Source of the DNA: Peptoclostridium acidaminophilum DSM 3953
Lineage (GTDB): Bacteria > Bacillota > Clostridia > Peptostreptococcales > Peptostreptococcaceae
Direction of reading: 5' to 3'
Assembly (NCBI RefSeq): GCF_000597865.1
Contig: NZ_CP007453.1
Location: 372,001-436,000 of the forward strand
DNA length: 64,000 nucleotides
This document shows, in pieces, positions 1-8,539 of the stretch (the stretch's first letter is position 1; each line of letters starts with the position of its first letter). Under the pieces are notes generated by a model. It saw only the letters and a program-made list of their open reading frames with translations, had not been told where the DNA came from and searched no databases. Made by a program: the position numbers and the translations under genes.

Positions 1-188
1 GGCTTGTATTTTCTGATCTTTTCGAAAAGCTCCTGAGGAGAAAGCTCGCTGCCCCCGTCTATGTCCCACGTGTCCGGATTGTGGCAGTATGAGCACCTTA
101 AGGGGCATCCCTGGAAGAATGCCACAAATCTAATGCCGGGGCCATCGAGAAGCCCCATAGTTTCAATAGAATGTATCTTTCCTTTCAT
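1..188 (-). CDS. pflA: Pyruvate formate-lyase activating enzyme, N-terminal part (runs off window)
   Basis: The minus strand reads from an ATG at 188 off the left edge for 62 codons. The protein opens MKGKIHSIET and carries GPGIR followed by the radical-SAM signature CPLRCSYC (CX3CX2C), which ligates the 4Fe-4S cluster. The family installs the glycyl radical on PflB using SAM and reduced flavodoxin or ferredoxin. It starts 4 nt after the pflB stop with no strong ribosome site of its own, so translational coupling to pflB is likely. Only the start is visible, so length and C-terminus cannot be judged. Confidence 0.93.
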   Translation of the reverse strand, partial: MKGKIHSIETMGLLDGPGIRFVAFFQGCPLRCSYCHNPDTWDIDGGSELSPQELFEKIRKYK

Positions 189-192
189 CAAT

Positions 193-2421
193 CTACATAG
201 TTTCATGGAAGGTCCTCTTTATTACCTCGAGTTGCTGATCTCTGGTGAGCCTGTTGAAGTTAACGGCGTATCCCGAAACCCTTATTGTAAGGTTAGGGTA
301 GTCATGAGGATTGGCCATGGCATCCATCAGCATGTCCCTGTCCATTACGTTTACGTTTAGATGATGGGCTCCCTGAGAAAAATACCCGTCTAGTATTGAA
401 ACAAGGTTGCCGATTCGAACGTCCATGTCGCTCCCAAGAGCCTTGGGTACTACGGAGAATGTGTTCGACACACCGTCCTGGCAGACCCCGGAGTAGGGAA
501 GCTTAGCGACGGAATTGAGCGATGCCAGGGCTCCAGATATGTCTCTGCAGTGCATCGGATTGGCTCCCGGCGCGAAGGCTTCGCCGCTCCTTCTTCCGTC
601 CGGAGTTGAACCGGTTTTTTTGCCATATACGACATTTGAAGTTATCGTAAGCACTGAAAGAGTGTGCTTTGAGTTCCTGTAGGCTTTGTGCCTTTTGAGA
701 CAGGCGGAGAACTTTTCGGCGATTTCAACCGCTATTGAATCCACCTTGTCGTCGTCGTTGCCGTATTTTGGGAAATCTCCATTTATTTCGAATTCAACGC
801 ACAGCCCATTTTTCCTGACGGCTCTTACTCTGGCGTGCTTTATGGCGCTTAGCGAATCGGCTGCCACGGAAAGGCCTGCAACCCCGAACGCCATGAGACG
901 CTCCACGTCGGTGTCATGGAGTGCCATGAGTCCGGCCTCGTATGCGTACTTGTCGTGCATGTAGTGTATTATGTTCATTGTATTTGAGTAAAGCTGCGCC
1001 ACCTTTTCAAGAACGCTGTAAAATCTAGTTTTTACATCCTCGTAGGAGAGCATATCGCCATCAGCCGGTTCAATACCTTCGATGACCTTCTTGCCGCTGA
1101 TTTCATCGACACCGCCGTTTATTGCGTACAGCAGAGCCTTTGCAAGGTTGCATCTGGCGCCGAAAAACTGCATCTGCTTGCCCATTTGCATAGCCGAAAC
1201 ACAGCATGCTATTCCGTAGTCATCGCCGTATATGGGCCTCATAAGATCATCGTTTTCGTATTGCAGGGCGCCAGTTTGTATGGATATTTTGGCGCAGTAT
1301 TTCTTGAAGCCTTCAGGGAGGTATTCTGACCAGAGCACTGTCATGTTAGGTTCCGGAGAAGGCCCCAGATTAGTCAGCGTATGGAGGAATCTGAAGGAGG
1401 TTTTAGTCACGAGAGTCCTTCCATCAACACTCATTCCGCCTATTGACTCGGTTATCCAGTTTGGGTCGCCCGCAAATAGATTGTTGTATTCGGGAGTTCT
1501 AAGGTGTCTTGCCATCCTTAGCTTGATTACCAGCTGGTCTACAAGCTCCTGTGCCTGTTCTTCGCTCAGTATGTCCTTACGCATATCTCGCTCTATATAT
1601 ATGTCCAGGAAAGTGCTTACCCGTCCAAGTGACATTGCTGCGCCGTTGTTTTCCTTTATTCCTGCAAGATACGCAAAATACAGATGCTGCACAGCCTCTT
1701 GTGCATTTGCGGCTGGTTTGGACATGTCGTATCCGTACGATGCGGCCATGTCTTTAATCTTTGAAAGAGCCCTTATCTGCTCGGAAAGCTCTTCCCTTAT
1801 CCTTATATGCTCTTCGTTCATTTCGCCACAGGCAGATTCAAGATCCGCCTTTTTGCTCTCTATGAGCATGTCAATGCCGTAAAGGGCTGCTCTCCTGTAG
1901 TCTCCAATTATCCTTCCTCTTCCATATGAATCGGGAAGGCCGGTTAGGAGTCCTGCGCTCCGTACCTTTCTCATTTCAGTTGTATATGCATCGAAAACGC
2001 CCTGGTTGTGGGTCTTTCTGTATTTGCTGAATATCTCTTCGGTCTGTTTATTCATTTTGTAGCCATAACTTTCGAGTGCAGACTTTGCTGTTCTGATGCC
2101 TCCGAAGGGATTAAGTATGCGCTTTAATGGCATGTCTGTCTGTAAGCCGAATATCACCTCATTTTCAACGTCTATATAGCCGGGTTTGAAGCTGTCTATG
2201 CCAGATATATTTTCCGTATCAACGTCGAGAACCCCTTTTTCCAGCTCCTGTGAAAGAAGAGACTTGCACTTTCCCCAAACTTGAACTGTCCTTTTGCTCG
2301 GACCCGCAAGAAACTCTGAATTTCCTTTGTAGGATGAGAAGTTAGTCTGTATGAAGTCGCGAACATTTATCTCGTTGGACCAAACTCCGTTTTTAAAACC
2401 TTCCCAATACATCTTGAACAT
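193..2421 (-). CDS. pflB: Pyruvate formate-lyase (formate C-acetyltransferase)
   Basis: This 742-residue glycyl-radical enzyme splits pyruvate with CoA into acetyl-CoA and formate in the cytoplasm. The active-site cysteine pair lies in GIACCVSAM at residues 406-407 and the radical glycine is Gly717 in RVSGYAV, 25 residues from the C-terminus, as in the family. The start is the ATG at 2421, preceded at 7 nt by a GAGGAGG ribosome site; an in-frame ATG 13 codons upstream lies in the leader terminator region and has no such site. pflA follows after 4 nt. Expression is set by the ZTP riboswitch and attenuator upstream, linking formate production to one-carbon/purine status. Length is normal for the family. 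Confidence 0.97.
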   Translation of the reverse strand: MFKMYWEGFKNGVWSNEINVRDFIQTNFSSYKGNSEFLAGPSKRTVQVWGKCKSLLSQELEKGVLDVDTENISGIDSFKPGYIDVENEVIFGLQTDMPLKRILNPFGGIRTAKSALESYGYKMNKQTEEIFSKYRKTHNQGVFDAYTTEMRKVRSAGLLTGLPDSYGRGRIIGDYRRAALYGIDMLIESKKADLESACGEMNEEHIRIREELSEQIRALSKIKDMAASYGYDMSKPAANAQEAVQHLYFAYLAGIKENNGAAMSLGRVSTFLDIYIERDMRKDILSEEQAQELVDQLVIKLRMARHLRTPEYNNLFAGDPNWITESIGGMSVDGRTLVTKTSFRFLHTLTNLGPSPEPNMTVLWSEYLPEGFKKYCAKISIQTGALQYENDDLMRPIYGDDYGIACCVSAMQMGKQMQFFGARCNLAKALLYAINGGVDEISGKKVIEGIEPADGDMLSYEDVKTRFYSVLEKVAQLYSNTMNIIHYMHDKYAYEAGLMALHDTDVERLMAFGVAGLSVAADSLSAIKHARVRAVRKNGLCVEFEINGDFPKYGNDDDKVDSIAVEIAEKFSACLKRHKAYRNSKHTLSVLTITSNVVYGKKTGSTPDGRRSGEAFAPGANPMHCRDISGALASLNSVAKLPYSGVCQDGVSNTFSVVPKALGSDMDVRIGNLVSILDGYFSQGAHHLNVNVMDRDMLMDAMANPHDYPNLTIRVSGYAVNFNRLTRDQQLEVIKRTFHETM

Positions 2422-2469
2422 GAAAAAACCTCCTCGACATTTTGTGTGTCCAGGAGGCAAAAAATAGGT

Positions 2470-2511
2470 ACAAAAACTAAACGCCGCCTGGACATTAGGG
2501 TGCCCAGACGG
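2470..2511 (-). terminator. Riboswitch-controlled intrinsic terminator of pflB
   Basis: On the minus strand an 11-bp stem (arms 2511-2501 and 2494-2484, 6-nt loop) is followed by a U-rich run. The 5' arm is the same CCGUCUGGGC segment that the ZTP aptamer needs for its second domain. Ligand binding should therefore block the terminator and turn pflB on. A further arm at 2457-2448 can pair with the terminator 3' arm. Confidence 0.85.
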
Positions 2512-2575
2512 TCGGCTTATATGAGGATGCGCACTCCCTGTGGTTTATTCCACTTTTCCGCCAGTCATGCGCTCC
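2500..2575 (-). promoter_or_regulatory. ZTP (pfl motif) riboswitch aptamer
   Basis: The minus-strand leader contains the conserved blocks of the ZTP riboswitch in order: GACUGGCGGAA, GUGGAAUAAACCAC (a hairpin), GGGAGU and the 3' block GCCGACCGUCUGGGCA. GGCGG near the 5' end can form the family pseudoknot with CCGUC near the 3' end. The class senses ZMP/ZTP, signalling 10-formyl-tetrahydrofolate shortage. It is named for its occurrence upstream of pfl genes, so the context also fits. The 3' part is shared with the terminator, as expected for an ON switch. Confidence 0.93.
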
Positions 2576-2599
2576 TTGAATTACATGTTGTATACACAT

Positions 2600-2628
2600 A
2601 TAATACTCAAGGCTTACCAATATGTCAA
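2600..2628 (-). promoter_or_regulatory. Sigma-A-type promoter of the pfl riboswitch transcript
   Basis: Minus strand TTGACA (2628-2623), 17-nt spacer, TATTAT (2605-2600). It lies 25 nt upstream of the aptamer, the correct side and distance to transcribe the ZTP riboswitch and pflBA. Confidence 0.85.
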
Positions 2629-2724
2629 CAGGCTAAATAATAGTTCGTGTATTCTGTAGAGTATGATTACTAGCAATGAAGCGAAAATATTTTATCAGAA
2701 GAAAAATTATTTTCTGAAAATATA

Positions 2725-2753
2725 TTTACAAAGTAATGCATGAGTAGTATTAT
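2725..2753 (+). promoter_or_regulatory. Promoter of the YheO-type regulator
   Basis: TTTACA (2725-2730), 17-nt spacer, TATTAT (2748-2753). An imperfect inverted repeat (about 2686-2722) lies just upstream of the -35 and a perfect 25-bp palindrome lies just downstream of the -10, so the promoter is flanked by candidate operators. Confidence 0.7.
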
Positions 2754-2772
2754 GAAATCAGCGCTAGATTCA

Positions 2773-2797
2773 GATTGAATTTTCGGAAAATTCAATC
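2773..2797. promoter_or_regulatory. Perfect 25-bp palindrome, candidate operator
   Basis: Twelve-base arms GATTGAATTTTC and GAAAATTCAATC flank a single central G. A one-base centre fits a DNA site for a dimeric regulator better than an RNA hairpin. It sits about 20 bp downstream of the -10 and 35 bp before the regulator gene, so autorepression is plausible. No T-run follows, so it is not a terminator. Confidence 0.6.
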
Positions 2798-2831
2798 CTC
2801 AAACAATCTTTTGTACAAGAGGGGAATTTAA

Positions 2832-3518
2832 ATGTCACTAAGCGGTTTAAATGAAAAGCAGCAGCTTTTCGAAATCTATAAAAAGTTCATAGATTTCCTT
2901 GGAGATTTTCTGGGAAGCGACTACGAGCTTGTGCTACACGATACAGACAACGTTGAAAATTCAATAGTCTATATAAAGAATAGCTTCTCGGCAAGGAAGA
3001 TAGGCGGATCGATAACGGAGCTTGGCCTTAGATTCATCAAGGAAAAGACATACGAGGGCGAGAACTACTGCGTCAATTACTCTAGCAAGCTTGCTGACGG
3101 AAGAACAATAAGGTCTGCCACGTATTTTATAAAGGACAGCAGCGGCAAGCTTGCAGGACTGCTGTGCATAAATGTGGATGTCACTAAGGCTATGCTTTTT
3201 GATGACTACATCCAGGAGTTTATAAAGGGCCAAAGGACTCTGCCGCCTATAAAGGATACGCAGCAGCCATATACAAAGGGAAGTTCCTCTCAGACACTAA
3301 GCGACTCCATAGAGGATGTAGCCCAGGAGATGATTAACGGAGTAATATCCGGATTTGGAATCCCGGTGGAGAGAATGTCCCTTGACGAGAAGAAGGAAGC
3401 CATAAGCCAGCTTGACGGCAAGGGGCTTTTCCTTATAAAGGGGAGCGTCAAGTCTGTATCAGCAAGGCTTCAAGTGTCAGAGGCCACTGTATACAGGAGC
3501 ATAAGCTCTGCCAAATAA
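2832..3518 (+). CDS. YheO/DauR-family PAS-HTH transcriptional regulator
   Basis: The 228-residue protein has an N-terminal YheO-like PAS domain (about residues 10-125; GSDYELVLHD, then LAGLLCINVDVT) and a C-terminal helix-turn-helix (about 165-225; SVKSVSARLQVSEATVYRSI). Family members are DNA-binding metabolite sensors; DauR controls D-arginine use. Here the gene stands between pflB (divergent) and porGDAB (same strand, 118 bp on), so a role in pyruvate or 2-oxoacid metabolism is inferred from position only. The ATG follows an AGAGGGGAA ribosome site. The palindrome in its leader suggests autoregulation. Confidence 0.85.
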   Translation: MSLSGLNEKQQLFEIYKKFIDFLGDFLGSDYELVLHDTDNVENSIVYIKNSFSARKIGGSITELGLRFIKEKTYEGENYCVNYSSKLADGRTIRSATYFIKDSSGKLAGLLCINVDVTKAMLFDDYIQEFIKGQRTLPPIKDTQQPYTKGSSSQTLSDSIEDVAQEMINGVISGFGIPVERMSLDEKKEAISQLDGKGLFLIKGSVKSVSARLQVSEATVYRSISSAK

Positions 3519-3581
3519 AAAGGCCCATACAAAGAATTGAAAAAATTTTATGTTTTTTCAGTCGGAGGTTTTTTTAAGCCA

Positions 3582-3610
3582 TTGATGCCAAATATTAATA
3601 AATATAGAAA
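3582..3610 (+). promoter_or_regulatory. Weak candidate promoter of porGDAB
   Basis: TTGATG (3582-3587), 17-nt spacer, TAGAAA (3605-3610), 26 bp upstream of porG. The -10 is poor; the operon could also be read through from the regulator gene, as no clear terminator separates them. Confidence 0.35.
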
Positions 3611-3636
3611 TATATTCAAGGAGGCGAGGTAATACA

Positions 3637-4203
3637 ATGTTAGAGATTCGCTGGCACGGAAGAGGAGGGCAAGGAGCAAAGACAGCATCACTGCTGCTTG
3701 CAGACGTTGCTTTCAACACAGGCAAGTACGTTCAGGGATTTCCGGAGTACGGCCCTGAGAGGATGGGTGCACCGATAACTGCATACAACAGGATTAGCGA
3801 CGAGAAGATAACTATACACTCGAACATATACGAGCCTGATTTTGTTGTCGTAGTGGATGAGTCGCTGCTTGAGCCTGTCGACGTTACAAAGGGCATAAAG
3901 GAAGGCGGCGCTATACTCATAAACACTGACAAGAACGCCGAGGAGATAAAAAATTCGCTCAAGGGATTTAATGGCACGATATATACGATAGACGCAAGGG
4001 CGATATCCGAAAAGTGCCTTGGAAGGTATTTTCCTAACACCCCTATGCTTGCAGCTGCTGTCAAGATATGCGGCATAATGGAGGATGAAGCCTTCCTCAG
4101 AGAGATGCAGGGCTCCTTTGAGCACAAATTCGCATCGAAGCCCGAAGTGATAGAGGGCAACATGAACGCACTCAAAATGGCGATAGCGGAGGTGGGCAAA
4201 TAA
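3637..4203 (+). CDS. porG: Pyruvate/2-oxoacid:ferredoxin oxidoreductase gamma subunit
   Basis: 188 residues with the gamma-subunit opening IRWHGRGGQGAKTAS and the FPEYGPERMGAP loop typical of the family. The gamma subunit helps form the CoA-binding site of the four-subunit enzyme that oxidises a 2-oxoacid to acyl-CoA and CO2 while reducing ferredoxin. It overlaps porD by one base (TAATG), showing tight coupling. The order gamma-delta-alpha-beta matches bacterial and archaeal POR/VOR. Pyruvate is the favoured substrate because pfl is adjacent; a branched-chain 2-oxoacid cannot be excluded from sequence alone. Confidence 0.9.
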   Translation: MLEIRWHGRGGQGAKTASLLLADVAFNTGKYVQGFPEYGPERMGAPITAYNRISDEKITIHSNIYEPDFVVVVDESLLEPVDVTKGIKEGGAILINTDKNAEEIKNSLKGFNGTIYTIDARAISEKCLGRYFPNTPMLAAAVKICGIMEDEAFLREMQGSFEHKFASKPEVIEGNMNALKMAIAEVGK

Positions 4204-4505
4204 TGAAAAAAATGCCTGAAATAAACGAGTCAATAAACTGGAAGGAAATAACACCAGGTGGAACTGTTTACGAGGCCGCATATTCGCTCAAGTTCAAGAC
4301 TGGCGACTGGAGAAGCATTAAGCCGGTATTCAATGAGGAAAAGTGCAAGCAGTGTCTGCTTTGCGCACCTGTATGTCCGGATTGCTCAATACCGGTTGTA
4401 GCCGGAAAAAGGCTTGATTTCAACTATGATTACTGCAAGGGCTGCGGCATTTGCGCAAAGGCGTGCCCTTTCGATGCCATAGAAATAGTAAAGGATGAAA
4501 AGTAG
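4203..4505 (+). CDS. porD: Pyruvate/2-oxoacid:ferredoxin oxidoreductase delta subunit (2x 4Fe-4S)
   Basis: This 100-residue ferredoxin-like subunit has two CX2CX2CX3CP motifs, CKQCLLCAPVCP and CKGCGICAKACP, in its C-terminal half. Each binds a 4Fe-4S cluster that passes electrons from the TPP site to external ferredoxin. The N-terminal 40 residues (INESINWKEITPGG) match the usual delta-subunit extension. The start ATG overlaps the porG stop. porA follows after 11 nt with its own GGAGG site. Confidence 0.93.
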   Translation: MKKMPEINESINWKEITPGGTVYEAAYSLKFKTGDWRSIKPVFNEEKCKQCLLCAPVCPDCSIPVVAGKRLDFNYDYCKGCGICAKACPFDAIEIVKDEK

Positions 4506-4516
4506 GAGGTGCTGGT

Positions 4517-5698
4517 ATGGCTATAAGAGACAGATTATCAGGAAATGAGGCAGTTGCGATTGCCATGAGACAGATAAATCCCGATGTATTTCCAGCTTTT
4601 CCAATAACGCCTTCGACGGAGATACCGCAGTTTTTCTCGCAGTATGTGGCGGACGGAAAGGTTGCCACCGAGTTCATAACTGTGGAATCGGAGCACAGCG
4701 CCATGTCGGCCTGCATAGGAGCCCAGTCAGCTGGAGCAAGATCTATGACTGCGACTTCATCTGCGGGATTTGCCTACATGTGGGAGGTGCTCTATGTTGC
4801 AGCTTCGTGCAGGCTTCCTATAACGCTGGCCTGTGTAAACAGGGCGCTCACAGGACCTATAAACATCAACTGCGACCACTCGGACGCAATGGGCGCAAGG
4901 GATGCAGGCTGGATACAAATATACAGCGAAAACAACCAGGAAGCTTATGATAACTTCATACAGGCTGTAAGGATTGGCGAGCACGCTGACGTTCAGCTTC
5001 CTGTAATGGTTTGCCAGGACGGCTTCATAACAAGCCACGCCGTTGAAAACATAGAGCTCATAGAGGACGAAAAGGTCAAGGCATTCGTGGGAGAGTACGA
5101 ACCAGAGGAATATCTTTTGAACGCCGCTCAGCCTATAGCTGTTGGGCCTTACGACTCTTCCGCCTACTATATAGAGCACAAGAGGAACCAGGCGGAGGGC
5201 ATGATAAAGGCAAAAGACGTTATACTTCAGGTGGCAAAAGAGTTCAAGGATATGTCAGGAAGGGAATATGGCCTTTTCGAGGAGTACAGACTTGACGATG
5301 CCGAGCTGGTAATAGTAGTTATCAACTCGACAGCTGGCACAGCAAAGGCCGCGATTGACAGCCTTAGAAAGATTGGAGTAAAGGCTGGACTTTTAAAGAT
5401 AAGGGTATTCAGGCCGTTCCCTATGCAGGAGATTGCAAAGGCGCTTTCAGGCAAGAAGGCAGTAGCTGTCATGGACAGATGCGAGGGCTTCTCGGCAGCA
5501 GGCGGACCGCTATTTGCAGAAATCAGGTCAGCGCTATATGATGCGAGCGACAGGCCTATGGCTGTAAACTACATATACGGTCTTGGCGGAAGAGACGTTA
5601 CTACTGGAGACATCGAAAAGGTATATTCTGACCTTGCGGATATGGCCACATCAGGTGAAGCAGGCGAAACTTACAGATACTTAGGCGTTAGGGAATAG
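4517..5698 (+). CDS. porA: Pyruvate/2-oxoacid:ferredoxin oxidoreductase alpha subunit
   Basis: 393 residues, the usual length for the alpha subunit of the four-subunit enzyme. Residues 1-240 form the TPP-enzyme pyrimidine-binding domain (GNEAVAIAMRQINPDVFPAFPITPSTEI, shown here only by its parts GNEAVA and PITPSTEI), with ATSSAGFAYMWE as the conserved active-site loop; the C-terminal third is the transketolase-C-like domain. It pairs with PorB to form the catalytic heterodimer. An AGGAGG site precedes the ATG. Adjacent genes on both sides are its partner subunits, spaced 11 nt. Confidence 0.93.
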   Translation: MAIRDRLSGNEAVAIAMRQINPDVFPAFPITPSTEIPQFFSQYVADGKVATEFITVESEHSAMSACIGAQSAGARSMTATSSAGFAYMWEVLYVAASCRLPITLACVNRALTGPININCDHSDAMGARDAGWIQIYSENNQEAYDNFIQAVRIGEHADVQLPVMVCQDGFITSHAVENIELIEDEKVKAFVGEYEPEEYLLNAAQPIAVGPYDSSAYYIEHKRNQAEGMIKAKDVILQVAKEFKDMSGREYGLFEEYRLDDAELVIVVINSTAGTAKAAIDSLRKIGVKAGLLKIRVFRPFPMQEIAKALSGKKAVAVMDRCEGFSAAGGPLFAEIRSALYDASDRPMAVNYIYGLGGRDVTTGDIEKVYSDLADMATSGEAGETYRYLGVRE

Positions 5699-5709
5699 GG
5701 GGTGCCGAT

Positions 5710-6645
5710 ATGGCTTACAATTTCAAGGAAGTAATGAGCAAGCCCGATAGGTTCAACGGCGGACACAGGATGTGCGCAGGCTGCGGAGCGCCGCTGGCAG
5801 TAAGAGGAGTCCTAAGGGCCGTAAAGGAAGAGGACAAGGCTGTGATAGGCTGCGCTACAGGATGTCTCGAGGTGTCATCGTTTGTGTATCCATACACAGC
5901 GTGGAGCGACTCGTTCATACACACCGCGTTCGAGAATGCCAGCGCCATGACAGGTGGAGTGGAGGGCGCATACAACGTGCTAAAGAGAAAGGGCAAGATA
6001 AAGGATACATTCAAGTTCATAACATTCGGCGGAGACGGCGGCACATATGACATAGGATTCCAGTCACTTTCGGGAGCAATGGAAAGAGGGCATGACATGG
6101 TTTATGTATGCTACGACAACGGAGCCTACATGAACACGGGGATACAAAGATCATCGGCGACTCCTAAGTATGCGGACACGACAACGACTCCTGCAGGCAG
6201 CGAAATACAGGGTAAGCAGCAGTTCAAGAAGAATCTTACCGACATAATGGTGGAGCACAACATACCTTACGCTGCTCAGACAACATTCATAGGCAACTTC
6301 AAGGACCTGCATGAGAAGTCCGAAAAGGCCATATATAAGAAGGGTCCGGCTTTCCTCAACGTACTGGCTCCTTGTCCTAGAGGCTGGAGGTACGAGACAG
6401 AGGACCTTATGGAGATGTGCAAGCTGGCAGTGGACACATGCTTTTGGCCGCTTTTCGAGGTTGAGGACGGTAATTGGACTCTTTCCTACGAGCCAAAGAC
6501 AAAGCTTCCAATAGAGGATTTTTTAAGACCGCAGGGAAGGTTCAAGCACCTATTCAAGAAGGGCAACGAGCACATGATAGAGGAGCTTCAGAGGGAAGTC
6601 GACAGGAAGTGGGCCAAGCTTCTTGACAAGTGCAACGCAAAGTAG
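5710..6645 (+). CDS. porB: Pyruvate/2-oxoacid:ferredoxin oxidoreductase beta subunit (TPP-binding)
   Basis: 311 residues. The TPP/Mg site is seen as GDGGTYDIG followed by the distal DNGAYMNTG, the GDG-Xn-N pattern of TPP enzymes. CAGCGAP near residue 22 and a later CATGC supply cysteines for the beta-subunit 4Fe-4S cluster. The beta subunit performs decarboxylation and hands electrons to PorD. It is the last gene of the operon, ending 41 bp before a strong bidirectional terminator. Confidence 0.94.
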   Translation: MAYNFKEVMSKPDRFNGGHRMCAGCGAPLAVRGVLRAVKEEDKAVIGCATGCLEVSSFVYPYTAWSDSFIHTAFENASAMTGGVEGAYNVLKRKGKIKDTFKFITFGGDGGTYDIGFQSLSGAMERGHDMVYVCYDNGAYMNTGIQRSSATPKYADTTTTPAGSEIQGKQQFKKNLTDIMVEHNIPYAAQTTFIGNFKDLHEKSEKAIYKKGPAFLNVLAPCPRGWRYETEDLMEMCKLAVDTCFWPLFEVEDGNWTLSYEPKTKLPIEDFLRPQGRFKHLFKKGNEHMIEELQREVDRKWAKLLDKCNAK

Positions 6646-6686
6646 GCTTGGAAAGCATGCAAGGACATAATTTCAAACTATTTTAC

Positions 6687-6728
6687 AAAAGGCGGGGAAA
6701 TTTGCTCTAGTCAGCATTCCCGCCTTTT
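6687..6728. terminator. Bidirectional terminator between porB and the sugar ABC operon
   Basis: AAAAGGCGGG and CCCGCCTTTT arms flank a roughly 20-nt loop, with A-run on one side and T-run on the other. It lies between convergent porB (+) and the permease gene (-). Confidence 0.85.
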
Positions 6729-6760
6729 GATGGTTTCAGGCATATTTTTTAAATGAAAAC

Positions 6761-7603
6761 CTACCCTTTTACCGAACCCTGTGTCAAGCCTAAAATTAGT
6801 GACTTTCTGAATACTATGGCCACGACAGCAGGCGGAAGAAGGGCCAATATTCCGGCAGCTGCGGTAACGCCATACTGAATCAAATCCTTGGATGTGAAAT
6901 CGGCCACAATCATGCTCAAAGGTTTCGTATCCAGTGATGAAGCAAGTATAAGAGGTATTTGGTACTGGTTCCATGTCATTAAAAATATCATGAGTACTAT
7001 TGCGAAAATAATTGCAATGGAATTAGGCAGTATGATGACAAAAAAAACCTTTATACGCCCGCAGCCATCCAGGAATGCCGCTTCATCAAGCTCACTTGGA
7101 ATTGTGTTCATATAGTTTGACAGCACCCATGTTACCATAGGCAGAAAGGACGAGACGTATACAAGCGAAAGCCAGAATATGTTGTCTAGTATCCCAAACT
7201 CCGCAAACATGGCATACAAGGGAATAATAGTTGTGAAAACAGGTATTACAATAGTAATGAGCAGCGCCATGCGTATAGCTCTCTTGTATTTGAAATCAAA
7301 GCGTGACAATGCGTAGGCAGTCATAAGTGATACGGGAAGACCGACAAGAAGTGTCATGGAGACCGCCTTCATAGAGTTCCCTAGCCCTGTCAGAAACGTT
7401 TTTCCCTGCCTTGAACTAAAATCCAGGAGCTGAATATAATTCTCGAATGTGGGGTTTTCGGGCAGAAAGCGTGTGGTGTTTCCGAACATCTCGCTTTCTG
7501 GGCTTATACTTACGGTGAAGCACCACAATATGGGACCTAGTGTGAACAAAAGGAACATGACTATGACAAAGCCATAGACTAATTTTTTAAAGGATAGTTT
7601 CAT
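6761..7603 (-). CDS. Carbohydrate ABC transporter permease, MalG/UgpE type
   Basis: 280 residues with six predicted membrane helices starting at residues 9-30. The EAA loop contacting the ATPase is present as EAAFLDGCGRIKVFF. Type I sugar importers use such a subunit with a MalF-type partner; that partner is the gene immediately upstream, and the two overlap by 4 nt (ATGA coupling). The order binding protein, MalF-type, MalG-type is standard for the family. No ATPase gene follows, so an ATPase encoded elsewhere must serve it. The sugar cannot be read from the permease. Confidence 0.92.
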   Translation of the reverse strand: MKLSFKKLVYGFVIVMFLLFTLGPILWCFTVSISPESEMFGNTTRFLPENPTFENYIQLLDFSSRQGKTFLTGLGNSMKAVSMTLLVGLPVSLMTAYALSRFDFKYKRAIRMALLITIVIPVFTTIIPLYAMFAEFGILDNIFWLSLVYVSSFLPMVTWVLSNYMNTIPSELDEAAFLDGCGRIKVFFVIILPNSIAIIFAIVLMIFLMTWNQYQIPLILASSLDTKPLSMIVADFTSKDLIQYGVTAAAGILALLPPAVVAIVFRKSLILGLTQGSVKG

Positions 7604-8472
7604 GACTTGCCACCTCCGAAATGCAGGCTGCGGATATAGAAATAGCCGAAGACTCCTGAAGCAATCATTATAATATAGGTAATCGCGCTGCCGTATCCGA
7701 AATTCATAAATGAGAAGGTCTCTGTATAGTTGTATATCAAAAGTGGTTGCCCCATGTTCCTGAATCCCACCAATGCGGCTATTTCATCAAACACATTTAT
7801 AGAGCTCATGGTTAGATTTGTCAAAGCAATAGCCACCGAGGGCATAAGGTGGGGCATTGTTATATATAGAAAAGTCTTTCTGCTGTTTGCCCCGTCCACC
7901 TTCGCCGCATCGTAAACCTCCTGCGGTATTGATTGCATGTTTGCCAGAAAAACTATGGCGCAAAACGGAATGGTGCGCCACGCCACAATTAGGCCGACGA
8001 TTAGAAGTGTTCCAAATCTGGTGTTGAGCCATCTTACAGGCTCGTCGATTAAATCCAGGTTGTAGAGCAGCTTGTTCAGGAAGCCTTGGCCCGGGTAAAA
8101 TATGAACTTCCACACTACGCCGTTTACAACGGGAGGAAGCGCCCAGGGTATGACTGCAACTGCTGTAAGCAGACCGCTCAGTCTAGTCTTGCCGTAAAGT
8201 ATTAGAGCTACGACTATGCTTGAAAAAAGCCCCACTATGAGCACAATTCCCATTATTAAAAGAGTGTTAACAATGGCATAATGGAAGGCGGGGCTCCTTA
8301 GGACAGCGGCATAATTTTCAAATCCTATGAAACCTACTTTGTCGGGCTCGGTCAGCTTGTACCGCTGAAGGCTGAAAATAAAGGTTCTGATAATAGGATA
8401 AAACACCAGTCCAAGCATAATAATGGCCATTGGCATCAAAAAACCCAAGGCCTTTTGGACATCTCGCTGCAT
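7600..8472 (-). CDS. Carbohydrate ABC transporter permease, MalF/UgpA type
   Basis: 290 residues, about six membrane helices, with the EAA-loop consensus in VYDAAKVDGANSRKTFLYITMP. The first helix begins at about residue 10 (LGFLMPMAIIMLGLVFYP). An AAGGAGG site stands before the ATG. It forms the transmembrane heterodimer with the next gene and receives sugar from the lipoprotein encoded 67 bp upstream. Confidence 0.92.
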   Translation of the reverse strand: MQRDVQKALGFLMPMAIIMLGLVFYPIIRTFIFSLQRYKLTEPDKVGFIGFENYAAVLRSPAFHYAIVNTLLIMGIVLIVGLFSSIVVALILYGKTRLSGLLTAVAVIPWALPPVVNGVVWKFIFYPGQGFLNKLLYNLDLIDEPVRWLNTRFGTLLIVGLIVAWRTIPFCAIVFLANMQSIPQEVYDAAKVDGANSRKTFLYITMPHLMPSVAIALTNLTMSSINVFDEIAALVGFRNMGQPLLIYNYTETFSFMNFGYGSAITYIIMIASGVFGYFYIRSLHFGGGKS

Positions 8473-8539
8473 AAAAGCCTCCTTGACATGTCAAAGAGGA
8501 AGGTTTCCCTTCCTCGATGTTGTTCAGTATTTATTCGGT

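Noticed and set aside
61-360. Plus-strand open frame over pflA/pflB
   Set aside because: It lies antisense to the clear pflA signature and the pflB C-terminus and encodes no recognisable protein.
1232-1882. 216-residue plus-strand open frame inside pflB
   Set aside because: Antisense shadow of a conserved glycyl-radical enzyme; no ribosome site or family resemblance.
3688-4281. 197-residue minus-strand open frame opposite porG
   Set aside because: Shadow of porG/porD; composition reflects the complementary strand of conserved codons.
4517-6645. Firm assignment of the Por enzyme to branched-chain 2-oxoacids (VOR)
   Set aside because: The subunit set is compatible with VOR, but adjacency to pfl favours pyruvate; sequence reading alone does not decide, so only a qualified call was made.
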